A DNA stretch of 64,000 nucleotides from Progne subis subis (GCA_022316685.1 JAKJHU010000065.1:4086322-4150321); one strand, 5' to 3'; shown: positions 1-12,329, numbered from the stretch's first letter. Notes: generated by a model from the sequence alone, not told the origin. Translations and numbers: made by a program.

Positions 1-1267
1 GAACAAACATCCTCAGACAATTCACGGAGCTGACTGAATTCCCCTTCTCCAGATGCCAATTCATCCCTGGGCTTTGCTCAGCTCAGATTCCAGCTGCAAG
101 GCCTCTGAGGTGGTGATGCAGCTGGATCGAGCCAGAGGCTCAGCAGATGAAGGACAGGACTACCTGGATTTCCACTTCCTCAGGGTGTCCCACGTTTCCT
201 TTACTCTGCCCTTCGCACCAGATTTAAAATCTGCATTCCAGTGACCTCCAACAAAGCCAGAGCAGCTCCTGGGACCTGCAGCTTCCAGCTAGGCAGGAAG
301 GGGAAGGGAGGCAGAGAAGCCAAGCTACAGACGTTGCTGGTCTATTTTTTAATTCCCGAACAGAAATAACCCAAAAAGAGCAAGCAGAGGAGGCATATGG
401 GCTAACTGGAACCCAGACAAGTATCTAGCTGCAAGGACACGACAGGCTCAGGCTTCCCAAGAGTTCCCTTGGAAGAGGGGAATGCAAGATAACTTGTATT
501 ATTTCTGTCCATTTCAAGCACTGTAAAATGAGTGAGGGATTACTGCAATAGCTGCAGTTATTAAAAATGCATTATTTCCCTATTAACAATTCAAAACAGA
601 TGCCAAAGATCGTCTCGACTAGAAATAAAACTGCTGGAGTGAATAAAACATCCAGCAATTAGCTAACAGCAAATCAGAGATGCTCCAGATTTCACTGTAG
701 TGCATTCATTAATTGCTTCTTTCAGAGCAAATTGAATTTTTAATTCTGGGCTACGAAATTAATCCCTCTGTGTATTTTCTAAATAAAGCCTCAAAACTGA
801 AGCCAGACCAAAGCATCCACGTCTGTTAGTTTTGTTTCTAATGATTTCTATTTATAAATTGATAAATGGGAAGGCTACAAGCTAAATTTAATACCATTAA
901 GCGTATGTGGAAATGCAGAGCCCAATCCTGTCAGAGCTCTAGCAGCTCATTTCCATTCACAGCAAGGGGAGCCCCATGTTCAGGTCCTGTACAAAAGCAG
1001 GTGCACCATTTGCACCTGACTCAGGGATTACAGCTGTGGGCACGGCAGTTTGGGTTAAACAACTCCAGAAATGGAAATTATGGGCAAGCCAAACCAACTC
1101 CTGCCACGGGGACAGCTGTCACAGCCTGGCTCCAGCACAGCAGCACATCCGTGAGCAGGGACAGCGCTGTGTAATTCGGAATGAGGTTCTGGAGAATAAA
1201 GCTTTCCATTTTGCAGCTCCTTCTGTCCTTCCCAAGAACAGGGGGCGGTGGGATGAAGGATGATTTG
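1..1267. other. Unique non-coding DNA, no gene seen
   Basis: No convincing exon or RNA gene is visible. The short open frames here (for example 53-244 and 866-1174) have no recognisable domain and no clear splice context. The stretch at about 690-780 is AT-rich and contains several TTAATT/AATTAA cores of the kind bound by homeodomain proteins, so it could be a conserved non-coding element, but that is inference only. A paired inverted E-box lies at 998-1018 and is listed separately. Confidence 0.6.
998..1018. promoter_or_regulatory. Inverted pair of CAGGTG/CACCTG E-boxes
   Basis: Two perfect 8-bp arms (CAGGTGCA at 998-1005 and TGCACCTG at 1011-1018) flank a 5-bp spacer. Each arm contains a CAGGTG-type E-box, the motif recognised by ZEB and SNAIL family repressors and by some bHLH factors. 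ZEB proteins are known to prefer paired sites. The symmetry is seen directly; regulatory function is inferred, and chance is possible. Confidence 0.3.
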
Positions 1268-1498
1268 TGTTAGAAGGGACCTGTGGAGGCGTGGACCGTG
1301 CAGTCCTTGCTCAGAGCAGGGTGCGGGCAGTGAACTGAGCTGAGCATGGCTGAGGACAGGGACCTCACTTCCTCTGCTGGCCTCTGGCCCAACGTCTGAG
1401 CAAGCTCAAGCTGCAGTTCCCTCTCTCCCTGCCTTGTATCCAATTGGAATTTTCCTGACTGCAGTTTGTTTTGGTTGCCTCTTGTCCCTGGAGAGAGG
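1268..1498 (-). mobile_element. CR1 LINE fragment, diverged
   Basis: Read on the + strand, this begins with 'gaagggacctgtggagg', then a 'gctcagagcagggt' block. After a diverged middle it reaches 'ggttgcctcttgtccctgg'. This order matches the reverse complement of the 3' region of avian CR1 elements. It is 5'-truncated and carries no intact reverse transcriptase. It abuts a second, better preserved CR1 fragment in the same orientation. The middle is too diverged to be sure there are no internal gaps. Confidence 0.55.
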
Positions 1499-1529
1499 CT
1501 GCCTGCAGCTTTTCCATATTTTCCTAAGC

Positions 1530-1811
1530 ACAGAACCCCAGACCGGGCTGGGTTGGAAGGACCTTAAAGTGACACCTTCCACTGTCCCTCCAAGCCCTGT
1601 CCGACCTGGCCTGGGACACTGCCAGGGATCCAGGGGCAGCCACAGCTTCTCCGGGCACCCTGACGACTCTTTGAGTGAAGGATTTCTTCCTTGATGTCCA
1701 ACCTGAGCCTGCCCAGCCCAGCCCAGCCTGAGGCAGTTCCCTCTGCTCCTGTTCCTGTCCCCTGGGAGCAGAGCCCCCTCTTCCCTGGATGTCAGGGAGT
1801 TGTGCAGAGCC
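1530..1811 (-). mobile_element. CR1 LINE 3' fragment
   Basis: On the + strand the order is 'gggttggaaggacctta', 'ccactgtccc', 'gccagggatccaggggcagc', 'ggatttcttccttgatgtcc' and 'gtcagggagttgtgcagagcc', the reverse complement of the CR1 3' end. The 3' terminus faces the lower coordinate. Several open frames overlap this block (up to 213 codons on the - strand, 1406-2047), but they only reflect its low density of stop codons. The element ends at a trinucleotide microsatellite. Confidence 0.85.
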
Positions 1812-1855
1812 ATAATAAAAATAATAATAATAATAATAATAGCAACAACAACAAC
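1812..1855. repeat. (AAT)n / (AAC)n microsatellite
   Basis: An interrupted AAT run covers about 1812-1841 and turns into AAC units to about 1855. It sits exactly at the inner boundary of the reverse-oriented CR1 fragment. Confidence 0.9.
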
Positions 1856-4800
1856 CACCCCACAATATTTAAACAATATTCCCCCTGAGCCTAAACTTTC
1901 TTGAGAGGAAAGAAGGCCAGGAATGAGTTCCTTCCCACTGCCCACAGCCTTGGGCACTCTGAAAACTGCACAGCCTTTACCCATCCAGAGCAGGGATTTC
2001 CTGTCTTCACTGCACAAAAGAAGCCGGAGAAGTTCAGGATTTTTCACCCACTAAGTTACGCTGCTCTAAGCTCTAATTCCAGCAGAAATATTAGTGATAA
2101 AAAATAACAACAGCCTACGTGGAGCAAGACACTCAGATATTCAAGGAACATCTGGGTTTCCCATCAACACCCCTACAGGAAGATCCTTAAAATTAAAGCA
2201 CCGTCAGCTAAGGACACAGGAAAACTGAAAGCCTCACTAAAACGCAAGCAGGGCTCTAAGAGGTTTTCAGGCTCTGCTCCTCACCAAAGGAACACTGAGC
2301 TGTCTTACAACTCAACTATGGACTCGCTACCACCAAGTGAACGAAGGGCTCTGATGGGAGGAAAAAACCAAACACACAAACGGATGCTGCAACACAAACC
2401 AGCGGGGTGATTCCAAGCGTGCATGGGCAGAGGCAACTACGGGATGAAATATCCAAACCAGAAATATGTCTATGCATTTACAGATTTAGGATTCATTGTT
2501 TGCTTTTGTCTTTCCTTATTACCCGTGCGAAGCGATTTTGGTTTTTCAGCACCAGGCTTCCAATGTTTTGATATTAATATTATTCATGAGCTGGCAATTA
2601 TCACTGAGTCGATGGCTAATAGCAGCAGTGAAAATTCAAGACAATATTTTCCATGGCATGCACAGTTTTTTTAACAGTTTTCACATTTCCAGTGACCTCG
2701 ATTAGCTGCCCTTTGATGCTTCTCTAGGATGTCACAATAAACACTGCACTGACACTGAATTGTGCTGTGGGATGTAATCGCTGCTCCCCACATTGGAGCA
2801 AAGAGAACACACAGATAGTAAAGGATCTACGTTAAAAGAAGCATTATGAGCTGGAAAACGTGTATATTTGATGTATTTGGGGCAGATTCTGCTCGGCATC
2901 GAGGGCCTGGCTGTGTTTAAAACCCCCTGATTTCCTTCAGCTCCAAGGCAGCGCTGAGCTCTGGGCAGGTCCGTGCCTTTAACCCCCAGGGGTTAAACAC
3001 ATGGATGAACTGAATTCCTCAGCTGCTGGCATGGAACAGGCAGGGGTGAAAAAAAGGAGCGTTGCTCAGAGCAGCATCAATACCCTCCACAAATTATATA
3101 AATATTTCATTCCTGTGAGAGCTAAGCCTGCGCCTCCCTTCTCCCTACCTTTGCAAGCCCAGGGGGATGTGCCTCTTGAAGCACATGACACTCATTTTAC
3201 TGAGAGGAGGACTCTCTGCAGTGATGGGTCTGTTCACAGCTACCCTACAAGACATCAAAAATATTGGATGTTTATTCCAATATTCTCTTTTTTTTTTTTT
3301 TTTCCTCTTCCTTTTAAAACTTTAGCAACAACTTGTGTGGTGTCCAATGGCAAGGCCAGACGTCTCTCCAAAAGGCAGCAGTGGGTGGAGCATGTCTACT
3401 CTTACCTGTGCTCTGAGTGTGTGGCAGGGACAGCTAGCTGGGAATGGTACAATGGAGCTGGACAGCAAAACTGGTGCAGAGTATTTAAAGACCTGCGACA
3501 CAAGGAAAAACACAAAGTCAAACCACCAGGTGTTGAGAAAGGGGCGTTTGAGGGGGGAGAGGCAGGCGCTGGCGGGAATGTTGGAAACTCACGAGAACGG
3601 TGACCAGAATTTGAGGCACAGCTGTCAACTCTGCATCCCGGGGGACAGAGGGGGAGAGCGCCAGGTTTTAAATGCACACATCGAAATGACGGTGAGGAGC
3701 TGCTGCGATGGAGAATCGGTCAAAGGTTTGTCGCAGGATTAAGATCAAACGCCAATTTAAGGCTCGGGGCTTGCCTTGCCACGCGGGAGGAAGGCAAAAG
3801 CTGAAACATTGAGGGTTCAAATCCCCATGGAAATGAAGCTTTAGGCTTGCATCTTACTCTGCACCAGTCAGGCTGTTCTCTCTTCATGGAATTAAAGCAC
3901 AGGGCTCTGGATGAGGGGGGAGAATGCAATGGACATGGACGCGAAGCGTTCTTCAAGCCCAGCAATTACAAACATATTGCAAGAGAAACCGCTTGAAAAC
4001 GTGAAAAGGACCCAAGTTTCACCCATGTTTTAAGCAATACTCAGAACTCTGCAGTAGCAGTTTAATGGCAATCGTTTGTTCAAAGCGTGGACAGAAAACA
4101 AAAGGAACCTTTACAGCACAAAGATACTCTGCACCCCAGATCATCAGATGGACATTGTTTCACTAAAACAAAGAGGGGCTGCAAAACCAGACAAGGGGCC
4201 ACACCTGAAGGGAAGCTTGGAAAATCTTGAAGCAGCACACAGCACACATCCCTCCCTGCATTCCTGGTGTTTGTGCCAGGAAACGTTAAACAACGCTCAG
4301 CACAGCAAGTCCTCCGTGATAAATCCACCTAATCAAATTTCTCAGGACAGAGCATTCTTCTAGGAAATCATTAAAAAATATATAAATAAATCAGTATCTC
4401 CTAGCTCTTTGAGTGGGCACCTGTGGAAGAGGGAGCCATTAAACTGAAAATCCTCATTTAACTTTGGAGCATCCCACCTGACAGTTAGCAGAGGGTGTGT
4501 GTGTCTGTTTGTGCACACAAATACACTTTTTAACCCCCCATCTTTCTCTTGCTGTTTTGACAGAACTCTCAGAAGACTGATTTTGATTCTGCTGCATCCC
4601 TGAGGCTTAAAGTGAATCCTGTGAGGTCTCTTTCTTGTGGGATCAGAGTGGTTAAGCAAGAAGAAGTCAGGCTTTGTTCAGGAAGGAGTAAGTTACTAAT
4701 CTTTAGGAAAAAAGACACGGTCAGCCTGTCCTGATCCCTGCTGCCAACACTGTGTCAGGCACTGCACGGCCAGGATCAGCTGGATTTTCTGTTTAGAGGT

Positions 4801-7800
4801 GGTAACTCCTGTAAAGTACTCGAGCTTTTGGAAACAGAGCCACAAGACACCTCCCCTGCTAACACCCCACAGGGCACAGCACTCATGGGGGCACCTCCAA
4901 ACCCCTTGGAAAACACGAAAAATCCCAAAGAAAGGTGGAGAACAACACCGAAAGCATTGATGGGCCATGGCAAAGCAGCCAGGACATGCCAAAGCTGGGT
5001 TTGTGACAGAAAAACACGCAGAGCGCCACACAGGCTGCTCCCCTGGGTCCTGGGGCAGCAGGCTGGGCTGTGAGTGCAGGGCACGAGTCCCGCTCTGGGC
5101 AGGGGAACTGCTCACATGGACGAGCTGCTGCCTCCTGCCTTGGGACACCTGGGGTTTTTCTGGTAGAAGCAAAACGAGGACATGGAGGAAAACCATTAGG
5201 AGAGTGTTCCAGATTCCATTCCCACCACTGTTTTTTTTCCCCCCACACAGACCTCTCTTTCTTCAGAGAATTAACCAGTGAAATATGAAAGGATATGAAA
5301 GAATCCCTCTGGATTCAGCTCTGCTCTACAAAGCCTTTTGAACAGAGCTTGCCCCTGGCTCTTCCAAAACGGTTCTGCCCACAAGGCTCCATCAATCTGT
5401 CCTACTCCGGCCTCCCCAGGTTCCCAAAGAACCTGAGCAGGAAAGAAGGGAGCTCTCCCAGTGCTCCTGGCAGGGTCTGTGCCCACCTGGGGCACAGGGC
5501 TGGGGTCAGGAGCTCACCTGCCCCAAGCTCCGCTCCAAGGTGCAGCAGAAACACAACAGAGAGCAGACGGAAGCTCGGAGGAGGTCCTACACTGTCACAG
5601 GGGTGCAGCCTGGGACTGAGGTGCCACCAGGTCACTGCTGTCCATCACACCCGGCTGGAGCCTCACAAGGGTCTCTGTCCCACCACAAACAGAGGAAGCA
5701 CCAGGTCTGGGCTCTGCTCTGAATTTTAAAATCCAGGAATAGCTTGGCTCTGTTTGGGTTCCTCCAGATGTCACTGACTAATGTCAGCCTGACCATGGGG
5801 AGGCTCAGGCTTTACAGCCCCTGACTAACACTAATTCTACCCAGAGCAATGGGGTAAATCTGCTGATGCAATTTAAAATTCACGTGGCGTTTTGTGCCTT
5901 CAACCACCTGCCAAAACAGCGCTTGCACCCCTGTGCAATATACCAGAGAATGTTTAAGGTTCCAATCACTTTTCTTTTGTCTGGTCTGGCTGGAGTTTTA
6001 ATTATTTTTTAAACTTCATAGCTATATGTTGCAATCAGCCTTCAACAGAAGTTTGCATTCAAGCTAGACTCCATTTACTAATTTTTAACACCTAAAGACA
6101 TCAGAAGAAATCCATTTCAATCATTTGGGGGAGAATTAATCACTTCTCCTGTTCACAGTCTCACAGATACTCAGCCCTGTGAAGATTAGTTTCCACATCT
6201 GTAGCTGTTGTTCTTCAAAGGATGATTCAGGATTATAAAAGCGAGCACAGGTGCTTCAGCACCAGCACAAGACAAATCAAGTGACAAACGCTGCCTCTGG
6301 TGCTTTCAGTTTCTGGCCCATTGCTGCACCATCCCAGTGCCTGTGGAAGTTTGGCCATTTCCCACTTCCAGGCCAAGCTCCTTCCAGCTCTCCCCTTGTG
6401 AATCCCTGCACGGGGTTCTTGTGAGAGCCAGTAAAACCAGAGCCAAAGCCCTGACGTCCCATTTCCCAAGAGAACAGGAGAAACCCAGCTCCTCACGGAG
6501 CACACAGACCCCAGGCAGGCGTGGCTGTGCCTCTCACGCCTGTGTAAATCCCACTGTGTTTGCCATCAGAGTCCACTCACTTGAACAGCGCTTTCCTGTC
6601 CATCAGCAAACAGAAAATTGGTTTTAATCTTCTGGTTTTAGAACCTTGCCCAGATGTAAAACAAAAAGAAATGCATTACTGGTCATCACAGAAAGCCACA
6701 ACTATTTTTATTTTTCCCTTCATTCTATCTTGCAATCCCCAACAAGCCTCCCAAACACAGCAGACAATTTTCTCAATATTGGTTTTTAAACAGCCTGGGA
6801 GAACAGAGCACCAGGCCATTCACCTGGAATTGCTTTTGCTCTGACAGGTTGTCCTGTGCCTCCACAACGTGCTGGGAGCCAGCAGATGCTCCTGGGGGCA
6901 GCTTGTCCCCTCTCCCTGCCCAGGACACTGTGGGGAGCACAGCACATCCCCCCAGCCTCGCTCATCCTGCTGCTGTTGAATTCTCAGCAGGTGCAAACCT
7001 GTGAGCGGGTCAGAATTATCAAACCATCACCTGATGAGAGCTTCCAAACAGAAACCCTGAGACCGAGGGAAACGGGAGCAGGACCTTTCTGGAGTTCCCG
7101 ATGTGCCTGAGCAGAGGAGATGTTCAGAACCCTCACTGCCCTTTGCTGCTGCCCTCTCCCAGAGCCACGACTTCATTCACCACTCCTCCCCTGGTCTGAA
7201 ACAGCAGATCTGCTCCCCTCCATCTGCCAGCATTCAGCCCTTTCTTCTGGCACATTTTTCCATAAAGTGCGGGTTGCAATGAGTATGTGGAAAAACTAAT
7301 CCCAGCACAGGCTGCTGTCCTGTGTGTGCACCCATCCTAAAATCAGCTTGGGAACAGCAGGAGGGGCAGACAAATCCATCCCCTATCTCACTCCATGTCT
7401 GCTGAGGTAGCCAAGAATGGTTTGTTTGATTGGAACTATCAAGACGAATATTTGCACTTCCCTGTGGTTTATCCTGTGGAAGAGTAACATTATTTTACAA
7501 GATGAATTTCTCTTTCTCATCTCCACCCAGAGTTATGGCAACAGCTGAGATTAGAAAAGACTGTGGTTAAAAACTAATAAGGTCTGTCCTGTTCTTGTTT
7601 AATAAATCCAACCATTACTTTCACGAGAAACAACATTTGAAATGTAATCAAAAGGATATCCAAAGAGGCAACGAACAGTAAAAGTCATAATAACACGGAC
7701 TCATGTCAACTCCAGATAAATGCTCACCAATTAACAAGTTTATTATCCTGCTAGAAGGCTTCCAGAATGGAAACCGTGACCCAGGCCAAAGGACAACATT

Positions 7801-8986
7801 TTGGAAAGCAGAGAAGGCAGCAGGAAGCTTTGCATGGCAGCTCCCATTGTCCCAGCCCAGGTGTGAGCACAGCTGTCTGTGGCTGTGGCCATTTCAAGGT
7901 GACTGAGCACATGACACATTCCCATTTCCAAGGACAAATCCCTACTGCTCTTTACCCAAAATACACAGGGCAGCATGATTCTGGCTTTTGAAGCAGCACT
8001 GAAAACCTTCTCGTTTTTTCCTGTTCATTTCACCACACTCTCTGTCCAGCACTCTGCAGCCAAGCCCCTCGAGGACAGGCTGTGGTGGCACACAGAAAAT
8101 GTTACTGGCTTTTTCAGTGTTGTTATTATCAATTCATTTCCTGACACGCACTCTTTTGGATGGCAACTCCACAACATTAAATGCTGCTATTGCTTTTATG
8201 GTTTCATACATGAAAACCCAGCAGAGACCACCACACACTGCCGGAGAACCACAGCTCCTCCCTTCATTCCCTCATTCCCTGTGCACAAAATGGCTCTTTG
8301 GGCACAGCTTCTTGGACACCAAACCCCAGGGAGGCACAGGACAGCTCCTGGCAGGTATAAACACCAGTGTCATTAACTCTGCATGGAGTTTGAGAGTCAG
8401 AAAACTCACCCACATATCAACAGCAGCACAGCCATATGCTGCAGAGCTGCTCTGCTGGCATCTCCCTCCTCCCATTTCTGCCTCCCCTTCCATGCAACAG
8501 TCAGAACCTGGTTAAAAGCATTCCAGAATCCCATTTCCTCTCCACAGAAATGAAAAGATGTTTCCAGCAGCTACAAGGATGCTCAATAAAACCTGCGGTT
8601 CCAAACCAGCAGAACACACAGTCCAGGCTTCAGACAACCGAGTTTTGTTCCAGCATTCATCAGCTGTGGTTGTCACCGAAATGATTTAATAGCAGCATTT
8701 GTACACGGCGCAGCAGAAATGCAGACTGGGAGCTCTTGTCTGGAATAATGCTTCCCTTTGTGCATTCCCAACTCAAGTGCCCACAGCTGGATTTTTCAAT
8801 GGAATCATCAGGCACACTCTCACTGACCTCTCCTCCATCAAAGGGCCTGCAAATAATTACCATCTCCTGGGAGAACGGAACCACCACAGGCCCCGCATAC
8901 TAAACAAGGAGCAGCCATTATTTTGTCCCATCCTAGAACACAACACTTATTAGCATTACAGAGAATTAAAAATAATTATTATAAAC
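1856..8986. other. Unique non-coding DNA with homopolymer tracts
   Basis: No gene is recognised. Open frames such as 3001-3603 (200 codons), 4696-5196 and 5295-5729 show no known domain, and they overlap other open frames on both strands. A 16-base T tract lies at 3288-3303. A good polypyrimidine tract ending in CAG lies at 5230-5250, but no convincing exon follows. The stretch 2423-2740 is AT-rich with little CpG and reads like a non-coding element. No CR1 copy was recognised in this stretch. Confidence 0.55.
3288..3303. repeat. Poly(T) tract
   Basis: Sixteen consecutive T residues, followed by a pyrimidine-rich stretch. It is not followed by a convincing splice acceptor. Confidence 0.9.
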
Positions 8987-9007
8987 TTTTTTTTTTTTTT
9001 TTTTTTT
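8987..9007. repeat. Poly(T) tract, 21 bases
   Basis: An uninterrupted run of 21 T follows an AT-rich leader. It could be the reverse-strand poly(A) of a retrocopy, but I recognise no transposed gene body beside it, so a simple homopolymer is the safer call. Confidence 0.9.
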
Positions 9008-9801
9008 GCTTTCATGCCAATGCAGTACCAGCCTACACAAGCAGGCAGGAGCGATCCTGCTGCATCCCTGCACGGTCTGCAGGCAGCCTCCAGTCCTGGG
9101 TCAGCTGGAACTAGGGTGAATTTAATTAAGACTATTAATATGTAGACGCCTGTAATTAGAAAAGTTTCCGTTTCAGTCTTGCTAGAACCTCATCTACGGC
9201 GCAGGGTGATGTAGAATAATTCACAGGACTCGTAAGATGCACTTGTATCAGTTGTGCTGACTGGGAGCTGTCACAATCTGTAGAAAAGACCCCAGAAATT
9301 AAGAGCAAGGAGACATGAGAGAAGGAAACTATATTTTGGATTAAATCAGAGGGTGGATATATTCACCACGTCTTTTCTGTATGTCCCACATCATTAAATC
9401 AGGTAATCCTCAAGAAACGACAACTCCCAGCACAGAACATCCACATTTACGATCTCACCGGGCAATAACCACTGCAAACCCAAAGCTGAGCAGTGCCAGT
9501 TAAACATATTGGATTTGCAGCTGATGAAAGAGGCAAAATGGCAAAGTACAAAGAATGAAATTACCCAGATTCAGTGGGAGAGATTTACAGCGAGGCAAAT
9601 CCTGTTACTTAAAACAATGCTCCAGTGACATATGTTCTATTCAGTGCAGCAGCTGAGAAAAATGCTTTCATTAATCCAACTAGTGTGACACTGTTGTGCA
9701 GCTTTTTTTGGAACAGCAACAACCAGGATTTCTACACTTCAAGATGAAAAAGATATTTTTATCTTGTAAAAGGTACTTTCAATGGCAAAGACCTTTGGTG
9801 C

Positions 9802-9825
9802 ATATATATATATATATATATATAT
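9802..9825. repeat. (AT)12 microsatellite
   Basis: About twelve uninterrupted AT dinucleotides. It is self-complementary and likely polymorphic in length. Confidence 0.9.
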
Positions 9826-9995
9826 TACAAGGACATTGGCAGAGTTATTATATGTAAGGTTTCATCTGAAAACTTACTCAAGCACTGAAGAACTGGTGTG
9901 TAGCAGTTTAACATACATTTTCAGTACTGAGAACCCATTAGTTTTAAAGAATGTGAAAATTTTCTACGTCCATGTGTCCTTAATAGTAAGCTCTT

Positions 9996-10020
9996 AAAAA
10001 AAAAAAATAAAATAAAAAAA
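9996..10020. repeat. A-rich simple repeat
   Basis: A 12-base A run is followed by AAAAT-like units. This is a simple low-complexity tract. Confidence 0.85.
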
Positions 10021-10862
10021 TCCCAGCTTACATTTTCCTCTTTCCAACAACCAGCATCAGCTCTCTCACACAGGAGTTAAACACAGAATTCTAGTAGGAG
10101 GCACAATCCACATCTTGTTTTCTACAGCAACGTGCTGAGGTGGGTACAAGATACCGAAGGTGTAAGCAGCAAAACTGGAAAATCCTGCACAAGATGGATC
10201 TATAAATAAGACTGCAACCTCACTGTTAAAGACAGCAACATACAGGGATTAAATATCCCTTACCCCACATGATAAGCACTGTATGAAATCCATTCCCTGC
10301 TGAGAGTTCCAGAATCCCCAAATCCCAGGACCCAAATTAAAATGGAGTCCAACAGGACCAGAACTATCCTCCCTTGGATAAACACACAGCAGGATGTTTC
10401 AAGCTGATCCATGCTGCAACCTGTTCTCCAAGTTTACTTCTCTTATTTCAACTTCCCCCCAAAAGGCTTCACGTTTATTTTCATTTTAACACATTTCAAC
10501 TTAACTGTTCGCCCATTCAGCACCAGACAAAAAACTAAAGAAAACTTCAAGACAGATCCTAATATTCCTTTGTTATTCTGTTTGAGGAGTTTGGTTTTGA
10601 ATAGTTTTATTTAGTCTGCCTGTGTGTGGATGCTGCTGCTGAACATGGAGCAGATTTACTCAAAGCAGGGTGCTCAGAGGCACTGTTAAAATAACTGGAA
10701 AAGGCTGGGGATTACAATTACGTGTGTTTCATGCAGGATCCTCTGGAAAACCCAAATTTAACCCTAAAGGGAGCAGATGTTAACCAGAGTTCAGAACTAC
10801 AAACAGAGGCACAGCCATTCCAAGCCCCTGGACTGGGAGTGAGGACAAATCCAAGGGCCCAT

Positions 10863-11570
10863 TCCTGTCCTTGTATGGTCCCAGTTTGGAGTAAACCACC
10901 TGTGTGTTCCCATCCATCCATCCCTCATCCATCCCTCATCCATCCCTGCCTGGTTTGATCCCATTTTGGAGCCATCCCCTGTGTGTCCCATCCATCCCTG
11001 CCTGGTTTGATCCCATTTTGGAGCCATCCCCTGTGTGTCCCATCCATCCCTGCCTGGTTTGTGCCCATTTTGGAGCCATCCCCTGTGTGTCCCATCCATC
11101 CCTGCCTGGTTTGTGCCCATTTTGGAGCCATCCCCTGTGTGTCCCATCCATCCCTGCCTGGTTTGTGCCCATTTTGGAGCCATCCCCTGTGTGTCCCATC
11201 CATCCCTGCCTGGTTTGTGCCCATTTTGGAGCCATCCCCTGTGTGTCCCATCCATCCCTGCCTGGTTTGTGCCCATTTTGGAGCCATCCCCTGTGTGTCC
11301 CATCCATCCCTGCCTGGTTTGTGCCCATTTTGGAGCAATCCCCTGTGTGTCCCATCCATCCCTGCCTGGTTTGTGCCCATTTTGGAGCCATCCCCTGTGT
11401 GTCCCATCCATCCCTGCCTGGTTTGTGCCCATTTTGGAGCCATCCCCTGTGTGTCCCATCCATCCCTGCCTGGTTTGTGCCCATTTTGAAGCCATCCCCT
11501 GTGTGTCCCATCCATCCCTGCCTGGTTTGTGCCCATTTTGGAGCCATCCCCTGTGTGTCCCATCCATCCC
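10863..11570. repeat. 52-bp minisatellite, about 13 units
   Basis: The marker 'gtgtgtcccatccatccc' recurs at 10981, 11033, 11085, 11137 and every 52 bp thereafter to 11553, so the period is exactly 52 bp. Units are nearly identical. Two early units carry 'gtttgatccc' where later ones have 'gtttgtgccc'. One unit has 'gagcaatcc' and one 'gaagccatcc'. A diverged copy precedes the array at about 10863-10916. Because 52 is not a multiple of three and the unit lacks stops, every frame on both strands is open across the array (up to 269 codons). These reading frames are repeat artefacts, not a gene. Confidence 0.97.
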
Positions 11571-12042
11571 AGCACCTGCCACGTCCTCTGGAGTGGCCGA
11601 GCCCCGAGCCCCAAGCCACGGGCTCAGCTCCCACCTGAGGCTCCTCAGCCCCCAGGAGAATCAGCTCCTGCGTGTGACCTCAACTCTCCAGAATCTGCTC
11701 CAGGGAATAACAATCAATGAATGCACCTTTAATGCTTTTGATCAGCATAAACGGAACAACAAAATCACGGCGACGTTTTTGCCCCTGGACACGGCACTGC
11801 TCAAGGCTGCACTGCACGTCCTGCTGTTTGTATTTCTGTGCTGAAAAGACAGATTGCACTTTAATATGACAAAGCATTGGAACAAAATGGAAGAGAGATC
11901 CTTGACTCATCACAGACAGAATTCCTAGCACTCTGCATTGCTGCTCGGATGCAAAGTGAAGAGTTTCCTCATTTTTTTTCTTCCCTGCTAAACACAGACT
12001 ACTCACTTTATTACGCTGTATTTTTAAATACCCATATGCACA

Positions 12043-12060
12043 ATCATCATCATCATCATC
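12043..12060. repeat. (ATC)6 microsatellite
   Basis: Six uninterrupted ATC trinucleotides. Confidence 0.9.
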
Positions 12061-12329
12061 TAAACATGTTTAATATCCAGAGCATTCATCTGCCAAAAAA
12101 GGTTAACACCCTAAAAATGGTTCATGGAAAGACACCTACCCAACAATAAACTGATCACTACTCCCACTTCTGGAATCCTCAACACAGATATCAGAGACGT
12201 GACGACAGATGAAGAAGGAAAAGGTACTCACAAATAACACCTTCTGCAAGCCATCCTTGAGTGGGGGGTGGCCTTGGTATTTCTATTTTCTTTCACGCAA
12301 TCTGAGGTAGAAAAGCTCTTTCTCAAGGG

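Larger units (their letters stand above)
9008..10862. other. Unique AT-rich non-coding DNA
   Basis: No gene is seen. The region includes an AT dinucleotide run and an A-rich tract, both listed separately. Open frames 9782-9997 and 10411-10614 are short and have no recognisable domain; the first reads through the AT microsatellite. Confidence 0.6.

Noticed and set aside
1406..2047. 213-codon open frame on the - strand
   Set aside because: It runs through a CR1 fragment and an AAT microsatellite; the product is compositionally biased with no domain.
3001..3603. 200-codon + strand open frame
   Set aside because: It crosses a poly(T) tract giving a Phe run; no domain and no matching splice sites.
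5230..5250. Polypyrimidine tract plus CAG as an exon start
   Set aside because: No matching donor or coding conservation is visible downstream; pyrimidine tracts are common here.
8987..9007. T tract as the tail of a processed pseudogene
   Set aside because: No gene-like body or target-site duplication recognised beside it.
10797..11844. Six overlapping open frames of 168-269 codons on both strands
   Set aside because: All arise from the 52-bp minisatellite, whose unit lacks stops in any phase.
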